Source: RGDT01 sp964630925
GTDB lineage: Bacteria > Planctomycetota > Planctomycetia > Gemmatales > Gemmataceae
Direction: 5' to 3'
Assembly: GCA_964630925.1 (NCBI GenBank)
Contig: CAZVZK010000009.1
Coordinates: forward strand, 1 to 64,000
DNA: 64,000 nt
Below the pieces are notes generated by a model that saw only the letters and a program-made list of their open reading frames with translations, was not told the DNA's origin and searched no databases. Numbering within the stretch: position 1 is the first letter of the stretch; every line of letters starts with the position of its first letter. Shown piece by piece: positions 26,623-34,751 of this stretch. The translations under genes were made by a program, and so were the position numbers.

Positions 26623-27732
26623 TTAGTCGGGTGAAGCGCACTGCTGAATCACTCGCCAAAGGGTTTGAATGCTCCGGTCCATTGAGTAGTGCCCAAGCAC
26701 GTGCGACCTCGCTGCGGCCCCCACGGCTTTTGCGAGGTCCGGATCTCGGAGAACATGCTTCATGTGCTGCGACATCCCCTCAACGTCTCGCTCCTCGCAG
26801 AGGAACCCAGTCTGGCCATCCAGGATCACATCAGCGATGCCTCCATGCCTCGTAGCAATCACAGGGAGCCCCGATGCCCCGGCCTCCAGCACGGAGACGG
26901 GCGTACCTTCGCAATCACCATCAGTCGCCTCGACAGAGTGTTGTACGAATGCTCTGGCCGCACGCATCTCTTTCGCCACTTCCTGATGGGGTTGCGGGCC
27001 CAGGAACTTCACCTTCTCTGCGATTCCCAGCCCATTGACGAGATCTTGACAGACGCCAAGCAACGCCCCATCCCCGATCATGCGCAAGCGGGCATCCGGA
27101 TACGTTCGCGCCGCCCTGTCGAATGCAAGGATAGTCAGGTGCGGCGCCTTCTTCTCCACGAAACGCCCCACAGAAAGCAAGACAGGTGGGTTTTCTGCCG
27201 GCTTCGCCTGGGCGAACTGGTCACAATCCACACCGCAAGGGTTGTAATGGGTCCGGCCAGGTGGGGCCCCGAGACTTATGAGACGCGTTCGCATCGCCTG
27301 TGAGACGGCTATGATGGCCCCGGACTCCTGGAATAACTGGGAGTAGCCGTTGCGGTTCTGCTCCAGGACGTCGCGCTTGCTAGCGTCAAACCCGTGGAAG
27401 TGAACCACCAAGGGAATCCGTGCGGCGCGGCAGGCCTCGTGGACGAGCGTACCCATCGTGCCATACTCCGCAAGGACGGCTTGCGGCCTGATCCGACGGA
27501 ATGCCTTCAGATACGCAAGAGTGATGTCCCCCCCTTCCGGCCCGCCGCAAATCCAGTGAGCGAGTTTCCGCCAAGCACGTTGCGCCAGCCCATCACCAAG
27601 GAGCTTGCAGCCCCCCAACTGAGGTGGGATGCCATGCACGACGGTCACCTCGGCAGGGAGCATCGCCGCGTGCGCCGCCAGAAACGTCTCTGAGAACGTG
27701 TTTAAAGATGGCTGAACGATGCACAGTCTCAT
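26623..27732 (-). CDS. GT4 glycosyltransferase
   Basis: 369 residues from ATG 27732, with GGAGGG six bases upstream; the longer open frame is rejected. GT-B donor-domain motifs are clear: L-L-S-V-G-R-F-V-E-K-K near 190 (Arg/Lys phosphate contacts) and E-G-T-P-V-S-V-L-E-A near 280 (E-x7-E). The acceptor half holds V-H-F-H-G-F-D near 108, the H-F-H-G common to colanic-acid-type GT4 enzymes. The segment between the methyltransferase tylF-like gene (13 bp upstream) and the GT2 gene is tightly packed. Confidence 0.92.
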   Translation of the reverse strand: MRLCIVQPSLNTFSETFLAAHAAMLPAEVTVVHGIPPQLGGCKLLGDGLAQRAWRKLAHWICGGPEGGDITLAYLKAFRRIRPQAVLAEYGTMGTLVHEACRAARIPLVVHFHGFDASKRDVLEQNRNGYSQLFQESGAIIAVSQAMRTRLISLGAPPGRTHYNPCGVDCDQFAQAKPAENPPVLLSVGRFVEKKAPHLTILAFDRAARTYPDARLRMIGDGALLGVCQDLVNGLGIAEKVKFLGPQPHQEVAKEMRAARAFVQHSVEATDGDCEGTPVSVLEAGASGLPVIATRHGGIADVILDGQTGFLCEERDVEGMSQHMKHVLRDPDLAKAVGAAARSHVLGHYSMDRSIQTLWRVIQQCASPD

Positions 27733-27745
27733 GAGTGCCCTCCGG

Positions 27746-28576
27746 CTACCGCGCCCCCTCCACCCTCCCGCCCAAACCTCGATAATCCCCGGACGTGGCC
27801 TCAAGCTTGACGCAGATCCGTCCAGTGTAATCAATCCGGTGAAGCAGGAGTTTGAGGTTGTTCTCCCCGAGATATTGATCCACGGCCTTCCTGGCGCCAT
27901 TCCAGTGGCCGTAATCATCAATAATCAAAACACCACCGACACTCAGGCGGGGATACAAGTGAACCAGCTCATGGTAAGTTGACTCGTACCAATCCGTGTC
28001 GAGCCTCAGCAAGGATATCTGGGCCGGAGCATGGTCCGGAATGGTGTCCTCTACCTTGCCCTCCACGAACACAATCTTGTCCGGATCGTACCCCGTCGCT
28101 CGCAAATTCTCCCTGACCTCCTCGAGGGGGCTGTAGGCCCAGCTCCAGCTCGTAGCCTTGTCTGCATTCGCGAGTGTCTCAGTGGCGAGCTGTCCCTTGA
28201 GATTCCTGTCTTCAGGGGTCGGCTCAGACATCCCTTCGAATGTGTCGAACAGGTGAAGCATGCGGGTGGCTCCGATTCTCGCTAAGGTTCGGGCAACTGC
28301 CATCATGCTGCCTCCTTTCCACACCCCGCACTCGACGATGCTCCCTGGGATATTGTTCCGGACGACATATTCAACACTCCGGCACAGCGAGAAAATCCGT
28401 TCGTGACTGGTCATGGTGAAAGGTTTCACGAGCCGACAGATCTCCGCGGTCGCCTCATCAAAGTCGGGCGGAAATGCACACGAAGCCGGATCGGGCAAGG
28501 GGCCAGGCTGCTTCGCGAACGGAACGATGTCATGCCCCAGCAGGTTGAACAACCCCCTCACGATTCGCTTCAGCAC
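27746..28576 (-). CDS. TylF/MycF-type O-methyltransferase
   Basis: 276 residues with a GTG start. It matches the macrocin O-methyltransferase family: I-V-E-C-G-V-W-K-G-G-S near 80 (SAM site), L-F-D-T-F-E-G-M near 108, L-R-L-D-T-D-W-Y near 190 (Mg-binding Asp pair D-x-D), and I-D-D-Y-G near 218. Characterised members methylate hydroxyls on deoxysugars of macrolides. Here the natural target would be a deoxyhexose of the surface glycan, for instance the product of the CDP-sugar module nearby; that link is inference. Confidence 0.9.
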   Translation of the reverse strand: MLKRIVRGLFNLLGHDIVPFAKQPGPLPDPASCAFPPDFDEATAEICRLVKPFTMTSHERIFSLCRSVEYVVRNNIPGSIVECGVWKGGSMMAVARTLARIGATRMLHLFDTFEGMSEPTPEDRNLKGQLATETLANADKATSWSWAYSPLEEVRENLRATGYDPDKIVFVEGKVEDTIPDHAPAQISLLRLDTDWYESTYHELVHLYPRLSVGGVLIIDDYGHWNGARKAVDQYLGENNLKLLLHRIDYTGRICVKLEATSGDYRGLGGRVEGAR

Positions 28577-28696
28577 CGCTACCCCCGTAGTTCCGAAGTC
28601 CGTCTACCCTTGCGAGCGACAGATTCTCTCGCGTCAACGCGATTCAGGCCACCCCTGGATAGCCAGACACGCCGCCCTGCTAAACCAGTAGCACAA

Positions 28697-29476
28697 TCAA
28701 TCAATGGATAAACCTAGCTTGGCTCGAACGTGCTCCTTGCGGGCGGATATGTCTCGATCATGCGACCGCACCAGCCACTGCCACAATCTGGGAAGGAATG
28801 ATGTGGCTGCTCGCCCCCGATCAAGCGGCTGATATGTCGGGTTGCGTTGCAGCACGGCGTGGACATAGTCGTTCGTGTTCCAGATACTCACATGCTGGTA
28901 CTCCACGACCGTGCAATGCACATCGCTTGCCAACTGTGCGACATCTTGAAAGGTGACCGTCTCATCGATGATCTGGAGGCCATCCGGACAGTGATCGGCG
29001 AGGTGTCGCTGATGGAGCGCGCTCGGGAGAGTTAACACGATCGTACCGTTTGCCGCGAGCCGTTTCGCAAGCACCTTGTTAAAGCCGGGCCACTCTCCTC
29101 GCTGAATGTGTTCGTAAACATCGATCAATGCGATCAGGTCATAATCAACGGAAACAGGCGATTCGCAAACATCTGCAACCCGAAATGTTAAACCTGGTGC
29201 AGAAAACAGCTTCCCGGCTGTTTGCACATTGATTGGACTCAAATCAATCCCATCGACTTGGATCCAGGGCCGGGCGGCCTTGTAGGCCGACGACGAGGCC
29301 CCGATCCCGCAGCCGAGGTCGAGCACCAGTTTTACCGACGAATCGATATGCGAACAGACTCGCGCAATTGCCGCGTCGAGTCGAGGATTGCCGTGGACAT
29401 AATCCCGTAGCAGTTTCTTGCTAAACTGGTCGTAGAAGGTCGCGACCTCCGCCTTGCCCTGGCCTGCAGGGGTCAT
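28697..29476 (-). CDS. Class I SAM-dependent methyltransferase
   Basis: 259 residues from ATG 29476, chosen because GAGGG lies seven bases upstream and the upstream gene ends just before; ATG 29518 would overlap that gene by 14 bp. Motif I is L-V-L-D-L-G-C-G-I-G near 45, with D-G-I-D-L-S on strand 2. D-L-I-A-L-I-D-V-Y-E-H-I near 110 is the post-I motif. The C-terminus is helical and basic. The substrate is unknown. It is the second of two adjacent methyltransferase genes, which have little similarity apart from the fold. Confidence 0.85.
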   Translation of the reverse strand: MTPAGQGKAEVATFYDQFSKKLLRDYVHGNPRLDAAIARVCSHIDSSVKLVLDLGCGIGASSSAYKAARPWIQVDGIDLSPINVQTAGKLFSAPGLTFRVADVCESPVSVDYDLIALIDVYEHIQRGEWPGFNKVLAKRLAANGTIVLTLPSALHQRHLADHCPDGLQIIDETVTFQDVAQLASDVHCTVVEYQHVSIWNTNDYVHAVLQRNPTYQPLDRGRAATSFLPRLWQWLVRSHDRDISARKEHVRAKLGLSID

Positions 29477-29504
29477 CACATGGCCCTCGTCGCCTGTCGC
29501 TGAG

Positions 29505-30278
29505 TTAACGAATCCCATCGGTTTGTCCCTCGTGCGGTCCATCGGCCCGGGGTACGCCATTCGGTTGCGCCACAACACAGTAGACGCTCGCGTCCGCGTC
29601 TCGCTCTTCTGCTTTGCAGGCCCTGTCTGCCGCCCGGATGCGACCTTGGACGAAGCGAATAAAGAGTGGTTGCAGGAACCTCGGGATTCGAGGGAGCGTG
29701 GCATCTTGCCACAATTGCAGCGCAGCCGCGGCGGGCCCAAGGATGCCTCGAAAATGGATGAGCTTGAACCCCGCCTGCCTCACAACATGTTTCAAACCTG
29801 CTGAGGTCCACCTCCATAGGTCGAGCGGATCCGGGTGGTATCGCCATGCACCATGCGTGGTCAAAACCAGCAGGCCGTCGGGACGAAGCACCCGCCGGCA
29901 CTCCCCCAGGTATTGCATTGGATCGAGCACATGCTCCAACACGCTCGTAGAAAGGACCACCGTCGCGGCCCCTGTTTCCTGGGGTAGCCGATCAAACACC
30001 TGTAGGATACAAGAGGCCTGCTCGTTGCCAGGGAGGTCACACCCAATGTACCGGCCAACCCTTGTCTCAAACAGTGGGCGATAGGGCATATTGCCGCACC
30101 CATAATCGAGAAGAACAAATTCAGCCTTAGGATCTTCTGGGAGATATCGCTTGATAATCGCCTCCATCTCCATGCGAATTTCCGTGAGTACAACATGAAC
30201 GCGGCTCGAAGATGGTGGGTAGAGCCGGTCACCACGCGTCCCGACCGCGACAGTGTTGAATGCAGCTTGATTCACCAT
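29505..30278 (-). CDS. Class I SAM-dependent methyltransferase
   Basis: 257 residues from ATG 30278; a GTG at 30353 would add 25 residues. Motif I reads L-L-D-Y-G-C-G-N-M-P-Y near 53, the variant often seen in methyltransferases of polysaccharide loci, followed by I-G-C-D-L-P. V-L-S-T-S-V-L-E-H-V-L near 105 and R-V-L-R-P-D-G-L-L-V-L-T-T-H complete the fold. The W-R-Y-H-P-D-P-L-D-L-W-R segment is typical of this subgroup. The target is unknown; it sits between the PP-loop gene and another methyltransferase. Confidence 0.87.
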   Translation of the reverse strand: MVNQAAFNTVAVGTRGDRLYPPSSSRVHVVLTEIRMEMEAIIKRYLPEDPKAEFVLLDYGCGNMPYRPLFETRVGRYIGCDLPGNEQASCILQVFDRLPQETGAATVVLSTSVLEHVLDPMQYLGECRRVLRPDGLLVLTTHGAWRYHPDPLDLWRWTSAGLKHVVRQAGFKLIHFRGILGPAAAALQLWQDATLPRIPRFLQPLFIRFVQGRIRAADRACKAEERDADASVYCVVAQPNGVPRADGPHEGQTDGIR

Positions 30279-30371
30279 TGCCGGCCCCTGTTGCGTGTCA
30301 CCAAGGCCATATCGTCGGTGTCGATCTGGCGCCTGTTTCGAGAGCTGAGTCACAACAACTGGCTCCGCTGG

Positions 30372-31547
30372 TCAACTCATTCGGATCTCAACGCCTAACT
30401 GCCGGAGGCTTGCAACGCACTGTTCGACCCCCGAGATCCCTTTGCGGGATGCGGAACAAGGCGGTGAGGGGTTCGTCTCAGGGTACGTAACAGCCGCTCC
30501 TTTCAGGGAATTGCCAACTAAGGGGCGGATATCAGCTTGAACGCATTTGGCGATATCAAGCGTCGCCCATATTTGACGCGTTGACGGGCCATGATACGCA
30601 GAAAGAGCCAGTGCCCCTGTGACTTCCCGCATGAGAGCAAGAACCACTCCCTGCCACATTGCGCCCCTGACCCAGACCGCGCGTGAAAACTGTCGCTGAT
30701 CATGCCCCCAATCTCCGAACAGCCATCGTAACTTCCACTGGAAGGGGGATCCGATCGCTGCATATAGTTTCTGCATCCAATTCAGGGGATCGGCCCCAAA
30801 GCTACAGTAATCTTTCCATTTTGGAGTTAAATACCAATCGCCGCCTGCGCCGATCCACCAAATCACTTTCCCCCTTTTCCCCTCTGCGATCCGGGTTAAC
30901 TGTGTTAGCCATCGGCAGTGCTCAAGGTTAATGCGACAGCAGTTTGCAGACACCTCTCGAGTTGCGTCGGGATCATCATCGTTATCTAACAGCACAACAT
31001 CATACGGCAGCTTGTTTGCCTGGACAAATTGTTTCACAAGTTGATAATTCGGAGGCGCGCTCGCAATGACCGTTTCGTTGTTCCAAGGGACGAGTAGCAT
31101 GTTCAGGCTATCCTTTCCCCCGCACAAGATCACATTCGTGTGGCCCGGATGCTGCTCCTCAGTATTTCGGGTGTCCGCCTGGATCGCTGTAGCCAATCGT
31201 CCAGCAAGCTCTTCTGGCGATGCGATCTCCGGGCGGTAAGGCAGCGGCCCGCCCACCCGTTCGATTTCGACATCAAGAAGCATCTTCTGGGGCAAGTGCA
31301 GAAAATCGTCACGAGCCGCGATTGCCTTTACTTGTGGATGCAATAAAAGGTACCCTTTATGGAGAAGCAAAGCAAGGACAGAATATGAGTAGTAATCTTG
31401 ATAACGGTAGACGGGATAACACATCGGCGTCCCGACGAATCTCTTCGCGTGCCAGATCATTGTTGTCCCATGCCGAGACCAGATGTCAGACTCTGTTACT
31501 GTCTCGCACTGGAGTATCGATGGTTTCGCGCTCGTGCTCAGGCTCAT
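30372..31547 (-). CDS. PP-loop (N-type ATP pyrophosphatase-like) protein of unknown role
   Basis: 391 residues; I do not recognise the whole protein. Residues 138-147 read V-I-L-C-G-G-K-D-S-L, a near-match to the S-G-G-x-D-S PP-loop of asparagine-synthetase/ATP-pyrophosphatase enzymes, preceded by a beta-strand as expected. Such enzymes activate a carboxyl or similar group by AMP transfer for amidation or thiolation. There is no glutaminase (class II amidotransferase) domain upstream, so any nitrogen would come from elsewhere. The C-terminal half is rich in Trp and has W-W-I-G-A-G-G-D-W-Y near 225. The ATG overlaps the Wzt stop (ATGA), binding it to the export genes. Possible role: amide modification of uronic acid in the glycan; unproven. 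Confidence 0.6.
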   Translation of the reverse strand: MSLSTSAKPSILQCETVTESDIWSRHGTTMIWHAKRFVGTPMCYPVYRYQDYYSYSVLALLLHKGYLLLHPQVKAIAARDDFLHLPQKMLLDVEIERVGGPLPYRPEIASPEELAGRLATAIQADTRNTEEQHPGHTNVILCGGKDSLNMLLVPWNNETVIASAPPNYQLVKQFVQANKLPYDVVLLDNDDDPDATREVSANCCRINLEHCRWLTQLTRIAEGKRGKVIWWIGAGGDWYLTPKWKDYCSFGADPLNWMQKLYAAIGSPFQWKLRWLFGDWGHDQRQFSRAVWVRGAMWQGVVLALMREVTGALALSAYHGPSTRQIWATLDIAKCVQADIRPLVGNSLKGAAVTYPETNPSPPCSASRKGISGVEQCVASLRQLGVEIRMS

Positions 31548-32890
31548 CCTCTGTCCTCCCCGCGGCTCGTTGCGTGATGCTCCCCAGTCGAATCCGAGTT
31601 GCTGGTCAATATTGGTTGGAGTGTTGCGTCATCCGTGTCTTGGGGTGTAATCTTCCATGCCGGGGCCCAGTAGACCTTGCCCCAGTGTTCGGGGGCGGGT
31701 AACTTGTTGCCCCATCCGAACACATCGTATTCCCGGATCTCAATGCTGAAGGCATCTGAAAAGCGAGCAACATCTCGGATTCCATCACCGATATAAACCC
31801 GTACTGTGTAGTCGCCCGCATTGAGTGGAAGGCAAGCGAGATCCGCCTCTACTCTCCACCACCTCGAGGCGCCAGGCTCACTCGTCACGTTCTGGACCTT
31901 ACTGGCCATGCTGACGACCACTTCGTCTGTGCCGCTGAGAATAGTCAGGCCAACGCTCACCTCCTGGAGTACCCGCGGCGCTTCAAGTACGAACGAGAGG
32001 CCAAGCGGCTCCCCGCAGTTTACCGCCAACCTGTTCCCACTTTCGCCGGTGTGGAGCAGATAATCCTCTCCCCGGCCTTTGTCGCCATGCACCGGCCCAC
32101 GTCGCACCATCCGCTGTGATTCAACCGAGTCCTTCAGGTATGCGTCGGCGACGGCGTTGACCCTACCGTCCAGCTGGACCTGCCCTGCGGCTATCCAGGC
32201 GGCTCGGCTGCAGAGCGACCTGACCGCGCCAAAGTTGTGACTCACGAAGAGGATCGTTCTTCCCTCTCTCGCCACGGAGGCCATTCGTCCCATGCACTTT
32301 TTCTGAAAGCCGACATCCCCGACTGCCAGCACCTCGTCAATGACGAGGACATCAAGGTCAAGGTGTGCCGCCACCGCGAACGCCAGCCGCACGTACATCC
32401 CGCTGCTGTACCGCTTCACCGGCGTGTCCAGGAACTGCTCGATCTCGCTGAAGGCCACGATCTCGTCGAACTTCCTGTCGATCTCCCGCCGCGTCATCCC
32501 CAGGATGCTGCCGTTCAGGTAGATGTTCTCCCGCCCCGTCAGCTCCGGGTGGAACCCCGTCCCCACCTCCAACAGGCTCCCCATCCGCCCACGCACCTCG
32601 ATCCGCCCGGCCGTCGGGTCCACGATCCGGCTCAGGATCTTCAGCAGGGTGCTCTTCCCCGCCCCGTTCCTCCCGATGATCCCCACCACCTCGCCCGGCT
32701 GAACCTCGAACGACACGTCCCTCAGAGCCCAGAACGGCTCCGGCTCCAGCTCGCGCTTGCCGCCGATCCAACGGAACGGCGCCAGCGCCGCGTCGGCCAG
32801 CGACTCGCGCAGCGTGCGGTACGGCCCCCTAGGGCCCCGCCCGATGGCGTAACGCTTCGACACGTTCTCCACCCGGATCGCCGGCTTCAC
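31544..32890 (-). CDS. wzt: Polysaccharide ABC exporter ATPase with C-terminal glycan-binding domain
   Basis: 448 residues from the GTG at 32890, 13 bp after the permease stop. The ABC half is intact: Walker A G-R-N-G-A-G-K-S-T near 72-80, signature Y-S-S-G-M near 158, Walker B L-V-I-D-E-V-L near 177, switch H near 212 (V-S-H-N-F). After about residue 260 follows a beta-sandwich-like extension (V-S-V-G-L-T-I-L, Y-T-V-R-V-Y-I-G-D) resembling the Wzt C-terminal domain that recognises a modified chain terminus in O9a-type systems. That would couple export to chain capping, so the nearby methyltransferases are candidate terminators. Works with the Wzm permease encoded just upstream. Confidence 0.93.
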   Translation of the reverse strand: MKPAIRVENVSKRYAIGRGPRGPYRTLRESLADAALAPFRWIGGKRELEPEPFWALRDVSFEVQPGEVVGIIGRNGAGKSTLLKILSRIVDPTAGRIEVRGRMGSLLEVGTGFHPELTGRENIYLNGSILGMTRREIDRKFDEIVAFSEIEQFLDTPVKRYSSGMYVRLAFAVAAHLDLDVLVIDEVLAVGDVGFQKKCMGRMASVAREGRTILFVSHNFGAVRSLCSRAAWIAAGQVQLDGRVNAVADAYLKDSVESQRMVRRGPVHGDKGRGEDYLLHTGESGNRLAVNCGEPLGLSFVLEAPRVLQEVSVGLTILSGTDEVVVSMASKVQNVTSEPGASRWWRVEADLACLPLNAGDYTVRVYIGDGIRDVARFSDAFSIEIREYDVFGWGNKLPAPEHWGKVYWAPAWKITPQDTDDATLQPILTSNSDSTGEHHATSRGEDRG

Positions 32891-32903
32891 CGCCCACGCC
32901 CTC

Positions 32904-33833
32904 TCAGATGATGTCCGCGAACCCCCGCTCCACCCGCCGGAAGTACGCCACCCCGGCCACGACACACACCACCCCCACGGCCCCGCTCACCGCCAGGGCA
33001 TACAGGTCGGGCTCCCGCCCCGCCACCGCCCGCTGGAAGTTCAATATCAGCCCATATGCCGGGTTCAGCGGCAGCAGCGCCCGCGCCCGCTCGCCCAGCC
33101 CCACCTCGGGGTCGATGTAGATGCACGGCGTCGCGAACATCCACAGTTGAATGCCAAACGTCAGCGCGTGCCGGAAGTCGCGATACGCCACCGTCAGCGC
33201 CGCCAGCAGCGTCCCCACCCCCACCGCCGTGATCACCAGCAGCACCACCACGGGCACCACCATCAGGAACGTCAGCCCGGGCATCACGCCGAACCACGCC
33301 ATCAGAACCAGCAGCATCACGAAGCCGATGCCCAGGTCCACCAGCCCCACGCCCACGGCGCTCAGCGGCACCACGAGCCGGGGGAAGTAAACCTTCGTGA
33401 TCAGGTTCTGGTTGCCCACCACGCTGTTCCCCGCCGAGCCGATCGCCCCGCTGAAGAACGTCCACGGCAGCATCCCGGCGAACACATACAGCGGGTACGG
33501 CACCCCGGCCCCCGCCGCGCCAACCGCTTGCCCCAAAAACATGCTGAACACGATCATCGTGGCCAGCGGCTGCGCCACCGCCCACGCCACGCCGAACACC
33601 GTCTGCTTGTACCGCACCGCGATGTCGCGCCACGTCAGGCACCACAGAAGCTCGCGGTACCGCCACAGTTCCCCGAAGTCGATCAGCCGCCAGCCCGTGC
33701 TCGGCTCGATCACCGTCACCGGCAGATCATCGCCCGCGGCCGGCGCGACGGTCCCGGCGGCCCCCACGGCCACCTCGACAGGCATCGGCTCCGCGCCACT
33801 CACCGGCATCACGTCCTCGTCTCCGTCTCTCAT
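32904..33833 (-). CDS. wzm: Polysaccharide ABC exporter permease
   Basis: 309 residues from ATG 33833. Six hydrophobic helices of the ABC-2 type fold between about 90 and 300, with the family motif L-T-W-R-D-I-A-V-R-Y-K-Q-T near 67-79 and N-P-A-Y-G-L near 255. The first 45 residues are an Ala/Pro-rich cytosolic extension not usual in Wzm. It forms the membrane channel that moves undecaprenyl-linked polymer across the inner membrane with Wzt. Confidence 0.93.
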   Translation of the reverse strand: MRDGDEDVMPVSGAEPMPVEVAVGAAGTVAPAAGDDLPVTVIEPSTGWRLIDFGELWRYRELLWCLTWRDIAVRYKQTVFGVAWAVAQPLATMIVFSMFLGQAVGAAGAGVPYPLYVFAGMLPWTFFSGAIGSAGNSVVGNQNLITKVYFPRLVVPLSAVGVGLVDLGIGFVMLLVLMAWFGVMPGLTFLMVVPVVVLLVITAVGVGTLLAALTVAYRDFRHALTFGIQLWMFATPCIYIDPEVGLGERARALLPLNPAYGLILNFQRAVAGREPDLYALAVSGAVGVVCVVAGVAYFRRVERGFADII

Positions 33834-33926
33834 TCCGCCAAGTCTAGCATACGCGTAGGTGATCCGTCCAGCGCCCACCGGACCGGCCTCACTCCTTTCC
33901 ACCGTGCCAGATATCCCAACCAGGAG

Positions 33927-34751
33927 CTATTTATTATATATCGTTTTTGTTGACGCATAAATCATGCCATACTCAGGAGTCTGCTTGTCGGGATGGACCT
34001 CAAGATCATGGGTCGTCCGCAACCGGTCTTGGAGCAACGCCAGCGTGCCAGGCCTTACGTGATCATGGTACTCGATGGCGTACTTTCGCACCTTGGCCAG
34101 GTCTGCGGACTCAGCTTGACCGATGAAATCGTGTTCGCTCCCCTCGATATCGCACTTTAGAAGCGCAATCTGAGCAGTCCCTGCGAGCGCTATCATGTCC
34201 GAGAAGGAACAGATCTTGACCGCATCAGGGCCGACCTCCGCATCCGGGGCGGGGGTCAACCTGTGATCCTGTGATCGTCGTCCGCCGTCATTCATGACCC
34301 CTATACTCGTGCTACCTCCTAGGGCCGCTTGGACCACCTCGACGTTCTGCACCTTCGCGGCCGACAGGTTTCCCAAGAGCAGTTGGTAGTTCTCTTCAAA
34401 CGGCTCAAAAGCGATTACCTTGCATCCGAGTTGCTTGCGAGCAACCAGGAGGGAAAAGAGGCCGATATTGGCACCGGCGTCCACCACCACATCCCCGGCG
34501 GACGGTGTGTAGAAGTCGCGGGTGTAGACATCATCCCACCAGACCTCAAGGATCATCTGTGCGAAGCCGACCCGGCCGGGAGGGTGCCTGACCTCCGAAC
34601 CATCCTGACAGACGGCGCGGCCGCACGGTGTCTTGGCCAAGTAACTCCGCACGAGCTCGTCCCCATTGCGGAACGTTCTGCGCAAGTACCTCGTTCTTCG
34701 CCAAACCTCCCAACGCCACGCGAGCCCCTCGTATAGCCATTTAACTATCAT
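33927..34751 (-). CDS. FkbM-type methyltransferase
   Basis: 274 residues. FkbM family signs are V-V-V-D-A-G-A-N-I-G near 90 (SAM site), A-F-E-P-F-E-E-N near 115 (acidic loop), and L-L-K-C-D-I-E-G-S-E near 195. These enzymes O-methylate sugars or polyketide groups. The ATG overlaps the stop of the upstream glycosyltransferase (ATGA). The DNA is visibly less GC-rich than both neighbours, as in the 24.5-31.6 kb segment, suggesting a separately acquired cassette gene. Candidate for terminal methylation read by the Wzt C-terminal domain. Confidence 0.92.
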   Translation of the reverse strand: MIVKWLYEGLAWRWEVWRRTRYLRRTFRNGDELVRSYLAKTPCGRAVCQDGSEVRHPPGRVGFAQMILEVWWDDVYTRDFYTPSAGDVVVDAGANIGLFSLLVARKQLGCKVIAFEPFEENYQLLLGNLSAAKVQNVEVVQAALGGSTSIGVMNDGGRRSQDHRLTPAPDAEVGPDAVKICSFSDMIALAGTAQIALLKCDIEGSEHDFIGQAESADLAKVRKYAIEYHDHVRPGTLALLQDRLRTTHDLEVHPDKQTPEYGMIYASTKTIYNK

